A DNA stretch of 39,126 nucleotides, taken from assembly GCA_902619855.1 (NCBI GenBank), contig CACNGE010000013.1, forward strand, positions 1-39,126, read 5' to 3'. This document shows positions 7,425 to 15,829 of this stretch, piece after piece. Each line of letters starts with the position of its first letter. Position 1 is the stretch's first letter. Source of the DNA: an uncultured Bacteroidota bacterium (GTDB lineage: Bacteria > Bacteroidota > Bacteroidia > Flavobacteriales > Flavobacteriaceae). The position numbers were made by a program, and so were the translations under genes. The notes below the pieces were generated by a model. It did no database searches and had not been told where the DNA came from. It saw only the letters and a program-made list of their open reading frames with translations.

Positions 7425-9986
7425 ATGGCACAAAAAACAAAATTAGAACGTTTCGAAAACGAAGTGATTTCGAGATTTCAACTGTACAACAGTGTGTTTT
7501 CGACACTGCCATATTCCCATATTAGTAAGACCTCAACGCTACTCCCTTTCTTCTCTGAATTTTGCTCACATGGGTTTGATCAGAACAAGAATCCAATTGA
7601 AATAGTTGAGAATTTTTTTGAACAGTACTATCCAAACAACTCTGAAAAAGACAACATCGACATTTTGTTTCGATTGATTCAGTTTATTGAACGTCAAGTG
7701 GTGCTCTTTGACGCCATAGAGGATGCTGCCTTCACTGAGGTCAATAATTTCAGTGGTCGTGGAACTTTACGAAGCTCCAAAGAAGAAGCCGCAGAAAAAA
7801 CAAAAACAGCTGCCTTAAAAGACTATCTCAATAATTTTAAGGTTCGACCAGTTTTAACTGCACACCCAACACAGTTTTACCCTGGCTCGGTGTTAGGGAT
7901 AATTACAGATCTGTCAGCTGCGATTAAGGCCAATGATCTGCCGAGTATTAAACTCTTGCTCGCACAGTTGGGGCGTACGCCCTTTTTCAAAAAAGAGAAG
8001 CCTTCACCGCTCGATGAAGCGAGAAGTTTGATGTGGTACCTTGATAACGTCTTTTATCACTCTGTTAGCAATATTCATCAGTATATCAAAAACAATATAT
8101 TTGATGGGAAGGATTTTGAAAACTCTCTCATCAACCTTGGATTTTGGCCTGGTGGTGATCGTGATGGAAATCCTTTTGTGACGACAGATATTACGATTAA
8201 AACAGCTCAGGGGTTACGTGCCAATGTGATTCGAAATTACTTTCGAGATGTTCGGAAACTGCGTCGAAGACTCACCTTTAAGGGGGTTGAGGAAATTGCT
8301 ATAGAAATCGAAACCAAACTGTACAACAGTATTTTTAGTAAAAAAGAACAGCCAGAAATCTCTCTTTCTGACTTAAAAGCAAAGCTTCATGAAATTCTCC
8401 AGCTCTTGGTTTCGGATTATCACAGCATGTATGCAAAAGAGGTCGATGCGTTGATCAACAAGGTAAATACTTTTGGTTATCACTTTGCAAGCCTAGATAT
8501 TCGTCAAGACTCGAGGGTTCATCACGAAGCGTTTATGACATTGCTAAAAGGGGCACAAAAGCAAGGAGTTGTCAGTAAAGAGGTGGATTATCTACAACTT
8601 GATGAGTCAGAAAAAATTGACTTTCTTACCACTTTAAAAGGAAATTTGCTTCCTAAAAAATTTTCGGATGATCTAGTAAACAAAACTCTTGGCTCTATTC
8701 GAGCAATGCAAAAGATTCAATCACAAAATGGACAACTCGGATGTCATCGATACATTATTAGCAACAACCAAACTGCACAAAATATTTTTGAGGTTTTTGC
8801 GATGATACGTTTGAGCAACTGGGAATCACCGACTGTGGATGTTGCACCACTTTTTGAAACTATCTCAGATTTAAGTATTGCTCCAAAAGTTATGGACGTG
8901 GTGTATGGTGACCCTACCTATCGTAACCATCTACGCACAAGAGGCGATAAACAAACCATCATGCTAGGGTTTTCTGATGGCACTAAAGATGGGGGATACC
9001 TCATGGCAAATTGGAGTATTTTTCGTGCCAAGGAAGAACTTACAGAAGTATCTCGAAAGCATGGTGTGAAAGCATTATTCTTCGATGGTCGGGGAGGGCC
9101 TCCAGCTCGTGGGGGTGGAAACACTCATCAATTCTATGCGTCTTTGGGAGACAGTATTGAGTCGGATGAAATTCAAATTACAGTTCAAGGCCAAACGATT
9201 AGTTCCAATTTTGGAACGATCAATTCATGTCAGTACAACCTCGAGCAGCTGTTGAGCTCAGGGATTGCCAATCGAGTGTTTAATAACAGCTCTTCTGAAT
9301 TATCTGATGAAGATCGCCAAACGATGGTAGAACTTGCAGAGACGAGTTATCAAGCCTATCAAGACTTTAAATCACATCCAAAGTTTTTGCCATATTTAGA
9401 ACACATGAGTACCCTAAAGTTTTATGCAAAAACCAATATCGGAAGTCGTCCAAGCAAACGAGGGAAATCAAAGTCATTGGATTTTTCTGCTCTTCGTGCA
9501 ATCCCATTTGTGGGCAGTTGGAGTCAGTTGAAGCAAAATGTACCAGGCTTTTATGGGGTAGGTCTTTCGCTAGAAAAATTTGAGGAATCAGGTCGTTTTG
9601 ATCAAGTAATGGCGTTATACGAAAACAACGCTTTTTTCAGAACCTTGGTTTACAATTCAATGATGAGCCTAACCAAATCATTTTTCAAACTCACTGCCTA
9701 CATGCAAAACGATCCTGAATATGGTCCATTTTGGGATCAGATTCACGATGAATATCAACGTGCCAAGAAGTACTTGTTGAAGCTCACTGGGCAGTCAGAA
9801 TTGATGGAAAACGAGCCAGCAGGAAAAGCCTCAATTATGATGCGTGAAAAGATTGTATTACCCCTGTTGACAATTCAACAGTATGCATTGGGTAAACTCC
9901 ATCAAAAAGGCAGCGATGAGGTACTCGAAAAGATGGTCACCCGTTCGTTGTTTGGCAATATCAATGCGAGTCGAAACTCTGCTTAA
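7425..9986 (+). CDS. ppc: Phosphoenolpyruvate carboxylase
   Basis: The enzyme adds bicarbonate to phosphoenolpyruvate to form oxaloacetate, replenishing the citric acid cycle. The 853-aa length is in the normal bacterial range. The motifs are complete: TAHPTQ with the catalytic His near 147, GGDRDGNPFV near 243-252, GFSDGTKDGGYL near 515, and the glycine loop GRGGPPARGGG near 554-564. The protein ends in ASRNSA, comparable to the RNTG end of many family members. The start at 7425 follows the Lrp terminator closely. It converges on aroB, with the two stop regions overlapping by four bases. Confidence 0.96.
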   Translation: MAQKTKLERFENEVISRFQLYNSVFSTLPYSHISKTSTLLPFFSEFCSHGFDQNKNPIEIVENFFEQYYPNNSEKDNIDILFRLIQFIERQVVLFDAIEDAAFTEVNNFSGRGTLRSSKEEAAEKTKTAALKDYLNNFKVRPVLTAHPTQFYPGSVLGIITDLSAAIKANDLPSIKLLLAQLGRTPFFKKEKPSPLDEARSLMWYLDNVFYHSVSNIHQYIKNNIFDGKDFENSLINLGFWPGGDRDGNPFVTTDITIKTAQGLRANVIRNYFRDVRKLRRRLTFKGVEEIAIEIETKLYNSIFSKKEQPEISLSDLKAKLHEILQLLVSDYHSMYAKEVDALINKVNTFGYHFASLDIRQDSRVHHEAFMTLLKGAQKQGVVSKEVDYLQLDESEKIDFLTTLKGNLLPKKFSDDLVNKTLGSIRAMQKIQSQNGQLGCHRYIISNNQTAQNIFEVFAMIRLSNWESPTVDVAPLFETISDLSIAPKVMDVVYGDPTYRNHLRTRGDKQTIMLGFSDGTKDGGYLMANWSIFRAKEELTEVSRKHGVKALFFDGRGGPPARGGGNTHQFYASLGDSIESDEIQITVQGQTISSNFGTINSCQYNLEQLLSSGIANRVFNNSSSELSDEDRQTMVELAETSYQAYQDFKSHPKFLPYLEHMSTLKFYAKTNIGSRPSKRGKSKSLDFSALRAIPFVGSWSQLKQNVPGFYGVGLSLEKFEESGRFDQVMALYENNAFFRTLVYNSMMSLTKSFFKLTAYMQNDPEYGPFWDQIHDEYQRAKKYLLKLTGQSELMENEPAGKASIMMREKIVLPLLTIQQYALGKLHQKGSDEVLEKMVTRSLFGNINASRNSA

Positions 9987-11023
9987 TCAGCATAAAATCG
10001 AAAAGCTGCATCGATGTCTTCTTCACTGACGAGACAATCGATAACAGGTGCACCTATTGCTTTGAGCAAAACGAATCTGACTTCACTTGATTTATTTTTT
10101 TTGTCGTGTTTGAGCAATGCTTTAATAGCAGATCGATCACTATCATCAAATGAAATAGAATCGAAAATAGAAGAAAAAACAGCTTTGATTTGATTCCTTT
10201 CTCCGATGGATAAGTTTGTTGTACGATAGGATAATTCAGCTTCCATCACCATTCCAATAGCAATCGCTTCGCCATGCAACAAGTTTTGAGCAGAGGGATG
10301 ATTGAGGGAATGAGTCTCAATCGCATGACCTAAAGTATGACCATAGTTGAGAATTTTCCGTAATCCTTTTTCGTAAGGATCTTCAGAAATCACTTTGTGT
10401 TTGATCTCAACAGAGTGACGAATATTATTAGAAATCGTGCTTTTCACATTCAATTGCTCTGTTGCTAAGTTTGAAAAATAATCTGCATCTGCAATCAATC
10501 CATGTTTAAGCATTTCTGCATAACCACTTCTAAATTCATTGATTGGCAATGTTGTGAGAAAGCCATCATCAATCACAACAAATGCTGGCTCCCGAATGAT
10601 GCCGATTTGATTTTTTAATCCCTGAAAATCAACTCCTGTTTTACCACCAACTGAAGCATCAACCATGGCCAATAGAGAAGTAGGGATGTTGATAAAATCA
10701 ATTCCTCTTTTGTATGTACAGGCCACAAAACCACCCAAATCTGTCACAACACCACCCCCAAGATTGAGCAGCAAGCTGTTTCGATCGGCACCTTGTTCAG
10801 ACAAGGATGACCAAAGGTGCTCACAAGTTTCAATGTGCTTGTTGGCTTCGCCAGCATCCATCGTAAGCAAGGTGTATGGATGCGAAAAATGCTGATCGAA
10901 ATGGGATAAACAATGTGACTTGGTATTTTGGTCTACAAGAACAAAAACAGAGGAGTAGTCCTTTTCTACAATTGTTACGCTGAGTTGTTTCCAGCCATTC
11001 GCATGATAAAAAATAGTACTCAT
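9983..11023 (-). CDS. aroB: 3-dehydroquinate synthase
   Basis: AroB converts DAHP to 3-dehydroquinate, the second step of the shikimate pathway to aromatic amino acids, using NAD and a divalent metal. The 346-aa protein has the NAD-binding NLGGGVVTDLGGF segment, the conserved stretch INIPTSLLAMVDASVGGKTG, and the metal-binding region with YGHTLGHAIE and HGEAIAIGM. No other shikimate genes are nearby. The gene is divergent from proline dehydrogenase and convergent with ppc. A match to the -7 consensus lies 32 bases upstream of the start. Confidence 0.96.
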   Translation of the reverse strand: MSTIFYHANGWKQLSVTIVEKDYSSVFVLVDQNTKSHCLSHFDQHFSHPYTLLTMDAGEANKHIETCEHLWSSLSEQGADRNSLLLNLGGGVVTDLGGFVACTYKRGIDFINIPTSLLAMVDASVGGKTGVDFQGLKNQIGIIREPAFVVIDDGFLTTLPINEFRSGYAEMLKHGLIADADYFSNLATEQLNVKSTISNNIRHSVEIKHKVISEDPYEKGLRKILNYGHTLGHAIETHSLNHPSAQNLLHGEAIAIGMVMEAELSYRTTNLSIGERNQIKAVFSSIFDSISFDDSDRSAIKALLKHDKKNKSSEVRFVLLKAIGAPVIDCLVSEEDIDAAFRFYAD

Positions 11024-11055
11024 GAAGTATTTGAAATTGTTTTTCCAATATGGTG

Positions 11056-11063
11056 CAAAAGTA
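11056..11063 (-). promoter_or_regulatory. -7 box (TACTTTTG) of aroB
   Basis: On the minus strand this reads TACTTTTG, an exact TAnnTTTG match, which would give a leader of about 25-28 bases before the aroB ATG at 11023. No TTG is found at the normal -33 distance. Confidence 0.4.
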
Positions 11064-11112
11064 ACTTAAATGTTTTATTTTTAAATGTTGTAAAACAAAC
11101 ATTTATTACACA

Positions 11113-12294
11113 ATGCGTGATATATTCAACAATACATCTGAAGCATTTCTACATCATTCTGACAAAGAGTTAAAACAATTGGTTTGGCTGTTCAGATTGC
11201 TTTCGAACAGATGGGTTTCAAGAGTTGGAATCATGACACTGAAAGCCTTTGGTCATCTTCGATTGTCTGTGTTGCAACGTTTCCAACGATGGTTATTTAA
11301 GCCCTTTTACGCAGGATCCACTCTGCAGGAATCTGAGCCAACAGTAGCGCAGTTGTCTAATTATGATGTTTTTTCTTATCTCAATTATGCAATAGAGGAT
11401 AGCTGGGATGAAAAGGAATTTGAAGTAAATTGTCAAATCGTTCAAAAGCTATTGTTGCACGCTGCATCAGCAAAAAATGTTCCCTTTAGTGTCTGTAAGG
11501 CAACTTCTTTTGGTCATAAGCATTTATTTCAAAAAATAAATGCACAACATCCTTTAACATATGATGAAAAACTTGCATATGAAAGGGTCATCAATCGTTT
11601 TCGTGAATGCTGTAAGGTTGCTAAAACGCATGATGTTGGTTTACTAATAGACGCAGAGGAATACAATATGCAATTTGCTGTTGATCAAATTGCAATGGAC
11701 TTGATGAAAGAGTTTAACAGATACAAAGCAGTTGTCTATAACACAGTCCAACTGTACTTGGTCGATGGAAATGATCGCTTACAGCAGTTGCACTCTCGTG
11801 CAACAACAGAGTCGTTTCATCTCGGTCTGAAATTGGTTCGAGGTGCTTATATGCATAAAGAACGTAAGAGAGCTCAAAAACTCGGTCTTACAAGTCCTAT
11901 ATGCGAAACCAAATCTGATACAGATGCAAACTTCAATCAAGCAGTTGCGTATTGCCTCGTTCATCTATCGAATATTTCCATTTTGTTGGGATCACACAAC
12001 GAATACAGTATGATTTTGGCAACTGAAATAATGAAAAAAAACAAAATCAAAAGTTGTGATGAGCGTGTGTGGTTTAGCCAATTGCTCGGTATGGGTGATC
12101 ATATCTCCTTTACCCTTGCCAAAAAAGGTTATAATGTCGTCAAATTTATACCCTTTGGACCTTTGGAAAAGTTGGTACCCTACCTTACCAGGAGAGCTGA
12201 AGAAAATACTTCCATCGCTAGGCAAACAAGTAGAGAGCTGGTATTGCTTCAAAGGGAAATCAAACGAAGATCTACTGTGGCGAAAGCTTTGTGA
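11113..12294 (+). CDS. Proline dehydrogenase (monofunctional)
   Basis: The enzyme oxidises L-proline to pyrroline-5-carboxylate with FAD, passing electrons to the respiratory chain. The 393-aa protein has the TIM-barrel motifs of the family: LLIDAEE near 178, VYNTVQLYL, LVRGAYMHKER near 240, LLGSHNEYS, and the C-terminal QLLGMGDHISF and VVKFIPFGPLE. It is the monofunctional form, with no P5C dehydrogenase domain. It is divergent from aroB. Its last 23 bases overlap the end of the convergent 111-aa gene. The ATG at 11113 gives an N-terminus of plausible length. Confidence 0.93.
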   Translation: MRDIFNNTSEAFLHHSDKELKQLVWLFRLLSNRWVSRVGIMTLKAFGHLRLSVLQRFQRWLFKPFYAGSTLQESEPTVAQLSNYDVFSYLNYAIEDSWDEKEFEVNCQIVQKLLLHAASAKNVPFSVCKATSFGHKHLFQKINAQHPLTYDEKLAYERVINRFRECCKVAKTHDVGLLIDAEEYNMQFAVDQIAMDLMKEFNRYKAVVYNTVQLYLVDGNDRLQQLHSRATTESFHLGLKLVRGAYMHKERKRAQKLGLTSPICETKSDTDANFNQAVAYCLVHLSNISILLGSHNEYSMILATEIMKKNKIKSCDERVWFSQLLGMGDHISFTLAKKGYNVVKFIPFGPLEKLVPYLTRRAEENTSIARQTSRELVLLQREIKRRSTVAKAL

Positions 12295-12607
12295 AGTAGG
12301 CAATGCTGTCACAATTTTTAACATCGTATTCCATCGCTGATAAGCGTAATCGATAGATGTTACAGCTATCAATCCCCACAATACTTTCAGAAAATACAAT
12401 ATCGGCACCTTTCAAAAAGTCCAATCTATTGAAACTGTCTTGCAAAGATGTTGTAAATACCCATTCCTTTTTGGAAAAATCATTGATGACCCTTGCATCA
12501 GGACTGTAGGTGCAGCGCGTGTTTTTACCTCTTAAAAAAAATAGCAACAGCACTATCCCAACAGAAAAGCCCCCCAAATAATAAGACAATCGTTTTAAAA
12601 CACTCAT
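12272..12607 (-). CDS. Small predicted membrane-anchored protein of unknown function
   Basis: The 111-aa protein has one transmembrane helix at about residues 7-25 (SYYLGGFSVGIVLLLFFL), then a charged domain with Cys residues near 32, 82 and 99. The start overlaps the tsaE stop by four bases (12604-12607), so it is translated from the same message as tsaE. Its 3' end overlaps proline dehydrogenase. I recall similar short proteins in this position in flavobacteria, but no function. No catalytic motif is visible. Confidence 0.8.
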   Translation of the reverse strand: MSVLKRLSYYLGGFSVGIVLLLFFLRGKNTRCTYSPDARVINDFSKKEWVFTTSLQDSFNRLDFLKGADIVFSESIVGIDSCNIYRLRLSAMEYDVKNCDSIAYFTKLSPQ

Positions 12608-13008
12608 TGGAAGGTTAATTTTCGTTTATGTTCATCAACCAGTTCGATATGTACATGATGACATTCTCCTTCAATAGCTTTGGCAACCATCTCTGGCCAT
12701 TCGATGAAACATAAGTTACCTGTTTGTATATAGTCTTCAAAACCAAGCTGCTCAAATTCATCTTCTTTTTCCAAACGATACAGATCCATATGAATGACTT
12801 CTCCTTTGATGGTTGTGTATTGATGCACCAATCCAAATGTTGGACTGCTTACATTGTCTTCACTTCCCAACTGCGATACTATGGATTGAATCAAAGTGGT
12901 TTTACCGCTTCCCATTTGCCCCTCAAACGCAACAATGGGGTGGGTAAATGAATTCATCAGTTGTCGAGCAACATCTTCGATTTCTTGTAGTGAGTATTCA
13001 ATTACCAT
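12604..13008 (-). CDS. tsaE: tRNA threonylcarbamoyladenosine biosynthesis ATPase TsaE
   Basis: TsaE is the ATPase partner of TsaB/TsaD in making the universal t6A37 modification of ANN-decoding tRNAs. The 134-aa protein has the Walker A motif GQMGSGKT at residues 30-37, the SSPTFGLVHQY segment, HMDLYRL with a Walker B-like Asp, and FIEWPE. Length and motifs are standard. It lies between porX (15 bases upstream) and the small membrane gene (4-base overlap). A good promoter match sits in the 3' end of porX, so it may also be transcribed independently. Confidence 0.94.
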   Translation of the reverse strand: MVIEYSLQEIEDVARQLMNSFTHPIVAFEGQMGSGKTTLIQSIVSQLGSEDNVSSPTFGLVHQYTTIKGEVIHMDLYRLEKEDEFEQLGFEDYIQTGNLCFIEWPEMVAKAIEGECHHVHIELVDEHKRKLTFQ

Positions 13009-13012
13009 GTTG

Positions 13013-13046
13013 CAAAAATACTTTACTTGGGGGAAAGCACAGCAAA
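13013..13046 (-). promoter_or_regulatory. Promoter of tsaE (TTTG, 22-base spacer, TATTTTTG)
   Basis: On the minus strand TTTG (13043-13046) and TATTTTTG (13013-13020) are 22 bases apart, within the 17-23 range of the flavobacterial promoter. The -7 box ends four bases before the tsaE ATG, so the message would be leaderless. The -33 element lies within the porX coding end. Confidence 0.5.
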
Positions 13047-14570
13047 TGGAATCAGCATTTCCTCTAGAGAAACACCACCATGTTGGTAGGTATTTCTGTA
13101 AAAATTGACAAAATGATTATAATTAGAGGGGTAAATCAGATATTTATCTTCTGTTGCAAAAGTAAAACTGCTCGTGAGGTTGATTTTTGGCAATCCAATC
13201 TCTTCCGGGTTTGAAACTTTATAAAGACTTTTGTCGTCAGAATTGAGTCGTTTTCCTGTTTTGTATCTGATGTTTGTGCTCGACTTACGATCGCCTAAAA
13301 TTTTGGATGGCTGTCGCACATTGATGGTTCCATGATCAGTGGTGATCATCAGAGTAAATCTAAGAGATTGCGCACGCTTTATGATTTCTAACAGAGGGGA
13401 GCTCTGAAACCAAGTGGCAGTGAGCGATCGAAATGCCTTATCAGAGGATGCGAGTTCTTTAATGATTTCCATTTCGGTTTTGGCATGCGAAATGACATCA
13501 ACAAAATTATAGACAACCACACAAAGATCATTGTCAGATTCATTTTTGAGCTGGGCAGCCAGTCTATTTCCCTGAATTTGACGATTGATTTTGTGATAAC
13601 TGAACGAAAGATCTTTTCCTAAAGCAGAAAATTGAGCTGCCAAAAGCTCTTTTTCAAAAAGGTTTTTACCACCAGCATCTGTATCATCTTTCCACAGATC
13701 GGGGTATAATCGTTTGATGTTGATAGGCAATTCGCCAGCAAAAAATGCATTTCTGGCATATTGAGTGGCAGTGGGTAAAATGCTACTGCAGATCTGTTCT
13801 TCTTGTAACTTATAAAAAGGTGAAAGGTGTGTTTGCAACACTCGCCATTGATCGAGACGTAGGTTGTCGATCACAACGAGCAAGGTAGTTGTGTCTTTAC
13901 TCAATTTTTCAAGTACCAACTTTTCAATCATCAGATGAGACATCACCAAAGGACTATTCCCATTGACCAGATCTTTGTAGTTTGAAGATATATATTTGGA
14001 AAACCTATGATTGGCCTCTGATTTCTGATGATTCAGAATCTCATGCAAATCGCTTGACTCCATGGCATCAATTTCAAGCTCCCAAAAACACAATTTTTGA
14101 TAGATTGCTGACCAGTCTTCATAATCATTCGCTTCGTTGATATCGATATTAAGCTGCTGAAACGAACGTTGATAGTCCATTGTTGTTTTTTCAGCGACCA
14201 GTCGAGAGTTGTCTAAGTTCTTTTTTAATGAAAGTAAGATTTGATTTGGGTTCACTGGTTTGATCAAATAGTCTGCTATTTTTGCGCCAATGGCTTCCTC
14301 CATCAAAGTTTCTGCCTCACTTTTTGTAATCATTATCACTGCCAAATTTGGATAGATCTGCTTGATTTCACTCAAGACAGCTAACCCATCCATGCCTGGC
14401 ATGTTTTCATCTAAAAGGACAATGTCAAAATTCTGTTCTTTGACCAAATCCAAGGCGTCAGAACCATTTGTACAAGGATGAACTGCATATCCTTTTTCCT
14501 CCAAAAAATTAATGTGTGGCTGCAAACGAGTAATTTCATCATCTACCCACAACACTTGTATCAGTTCCAT
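13023..14570 (-). CDS. porX: PorX-like response regulator with PglZ phosphatase domain
   Basis: PorX pairs with the histidine kinase PorY to control type IX secretion genes in Bacteroidetes. The 515-aa protein starts with a CheY-like receiver (1-120): acidic pair Asp10-Asp11, phospho-acceptor Asp54 in LLDENMPGMDG and the conserved Lys near 104. The second half (about 200-515) is a PglZ domain of the alkaline phosphatase superfamily, with VVIDNLRLDQW, LPTATQYARNA holding the likely Thr nucleophile, FVDVISHAKTE and TTDHGTI as metal-site motifs. The residues needed for activity seem intact. It is the first gene of the porX-tsaE-small protein run and is divergent from the HD gene. The type IX machinery itself is not in the window. 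Confidence 0.9.
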   Translation of the reverse strand: MELIQVLWVDDEITRLQPHINFLEEKGYAVHPCTNGSDALDLVKEQNFDIVLLDENMPGMDGLAVLSEIKQIYPNLAVIMITKSEAETLMEEAIGAKIADYLIKPVNPNQILLSLKKNLDNSRLVAEKTTMDYQRSFQQLNIDINEANDYEDWSAIYQKLCFWELEIDAMESSDLHEILNHQKSEANHRFSKYISSNYKDLVNGNSPLVMSHLMIEKLVLEKLSKDTTTLLVVIDNLRLDQWRVLQTHLSPFYKLQEEQICSSILPTATQYARNAFFAGELPINIKRLYPDLWKDDTDAGGKNLFEKELLAAQFSALGKDLSFSYHKINRQIQGNRLAAQLKNESDNDLCVVVYNFVDVISHAKTEMEIIKELASSDKAFRSLTATWFQSSPLLEIIKRAQSLRFTLMITTDHGTINVRQPSKILGDRKSSTNIRYKTGKRLNSDDKSLYKVSNPEEIGLPKINLTSSFTFATEDKYLIYPSNYNHFVNFYRNTYQHGGVSLEEMLIPFAVLSPK

Positions 14571-14583
14571 ATTCGTATATTTG
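14556..14583 (+). promoter_or_regulatory. Promoter of the HD phosphohydrolase gene (TTG, 17-base spacer, TATATTTG)
   Basis: TTG at 14556-14558 and TATATTTG at 14576-14583 are 17 bases apart, a full match to the flavobacterial consensus. The -7 box ends 16 bases before the start chosen for the HD gene. The -33 part overlaps the first codons of divergent porX. Confidence 0.5.
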
Positions 14584-14599
14584 TATAAATTCTAAATCT

Positions 14600-15802
14600 T
14601 TGAAACTCAAGAATTATAACGATCCAATTTACGGTTTTATTTCAATTCCTACGCCCTTTATTTACACCCTTATACAAGAGCCTGTTTTTCAACGACTGCG
14701 CAGGATTCAGCAAATGGGGCTGTCGCATTATGTGTTTAGTGGTGCCACTCATCATCGATTTGCACACGCCTTGGGCGCTATGCACCTGATGCACAAAGCT
14801 TTGAATGTTCTTGAAGAAAAAGGAATTGCGATTTCTCCTGAGGAAAAGGAAGCTGCAATGATCGCCATTCTTCTGCACGATATTGGACATGGCCCTTTTT
14901 CGCATGCTCTCGAGAAAATTCTCATTAAAAATGTTTCGCACGAAACACTGTCACTAACATTGATGAAGGCTTTGAATCAGAAGCACAACGGTAAGCTAAG
15001 TATGGCAATTGAAATGTTTAAGAACAAATACAATCGCCCATTTTTCAATCAATTGATATCCTCTCAATTGGATATGGATCGATTGGATTATTTAAAGAGA
15101 GATAGTTTTTACTCTGGCGTCACAGAGGGCAATATCAGTACAGACAGAATCATTGTCATGCTGATGGTACATGAGGATCAATTGGTAGTCGAGGAGAAAG
15201 GAATCTACTCGATTGAGAAGTTTTTACTTGCAAGAAGACTGATGTATTGGTCTGTTTATTTACACAAAACGAGCTATGTAGCTGAGGAAGTCCTCAAACG
15301 CATAATCCTTCGTGCAAGAGAGCTATTGAGTCAAGGCAAAGCCATAGAGGCTTCTGATGATCTGTTGTATTTTATTTCAACTTTCCATTCTTCAGTCGAT
15401 CAAATTGATATTGATCATTATACTGCCATCGACGATGTTGATATTCTCTCGATGGCCAAAGCAGGGGTAAAGCATAGCGACCCTGTTTACGCGTCACTTT
15501 GCAATACGGTCGTGACACGACGTTTGCCAAAAATCAAAGTGAGTAACGAACCCTTTTCATCTGATTTTATTGAGAAGAAAAAGAATCGTGCAAAGACTAA
15601 GTTTGACATATCACCTGAAAATATATCCCATTTTGTATTTGATGGAGTAATGAAAAATATGGCATACAATTTGGAGCAATCACCAATATTATTTATCGAT
15701 AGAAAAGGGAATACTAAAGAATTGTTGGCAGGTTCTGATCAGTCAAATTTGAAAATGCTGACTAAAGCAGTAATAAAGTATTACTGTTGTTACCCGAAAT
15801 AG
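14600..15802 (+). CDS. HD-domain phosphohydrolase (dGTPase/YdhJ-like)
   Basis: The 400-aa protein has an HD metal-dependent phosphohydrolase domain: HHRFAHALG (His51-His56) and LLHDIGHGPFSHALE with the His93-Asp94 pair, then QLDMDRLDYLKRDSFYSGV, typical of the family related to dNTP triphosphohydrolases. The substrate is unknown, most likely a nucleotide. The start is unusual: there is no in-frame ATG near the expected position, and TTG at 14600 gives MKLKNYNDPIYGF, which aligns with the usual beginning of the family. The promoter match 16 bases upstream supports it. The gene is divergent from porX, an arrangement I recall from other Flavobacteriia. Confidence 0.88.
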   Translation: MKLKNYNDPIYGFISIPTPFIYTLIQEPVFQRLRRIQQMGLSHYVFSGATHHRFAHALGAMHLMHKALNVLEEKGIAISPEEKEAAMIAILLHDIGHGPFSHALEKILIKNVSHETLSLTLMKALNQKHNGKLSMAIEMFKNKYNRPFFNQLISSQLDMDRLDYLKRDSFYSGVTEGNISTDRIIVMLMVHEDQLVVEEKGIYSIEKFLLARRLMYWSVYLHKTSYVAEEVLKRIILRARELLSQGKAIEASDDLLYFISTFHSSVDQIDIDHYTAIDDVDILSMAKAGVKHSDPVYASLCNTVVTRRLPKIKVSNEPFSSDFIEKKKNRAKTKFDISPENISHFVFDGVMKNMAYNLEQSPILFIDRKGNTKELLAGSDQSNLKMLTKAVIKYYCCYPK

Positions 15803-15816
15803 TTTTCCAATTTTGT

Positions 15817-15824
15817 TATTTTTG
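15817..15824 (+). promoter_or_regulatory. -7 box (TATTTTTG) of the lpxD operon
   Basis: This exact TAnnTTTG match ends five bases before the lpxD ATG, again predicting a leaderless or very short leader message. No TTG lies at the normal -33 spacing. It lies in the 27-base gap after the HD gene and would serve the whole lpx run. Confidence 0.45.
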
Positions 15825-15829
15825 CAACG

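Noticed and set aside
13023-15802. PglZ domain next to an HD-domain protein as a possible defence system (BREX or Cas3-like)
   Set aside because: The PglZ domain is fused to a receiver domain in the PorX arrangement, and no BREX partners (BrxA, BrxL, PglX) are near. The HD protein has no helicase and matches the dGTPase-like group.
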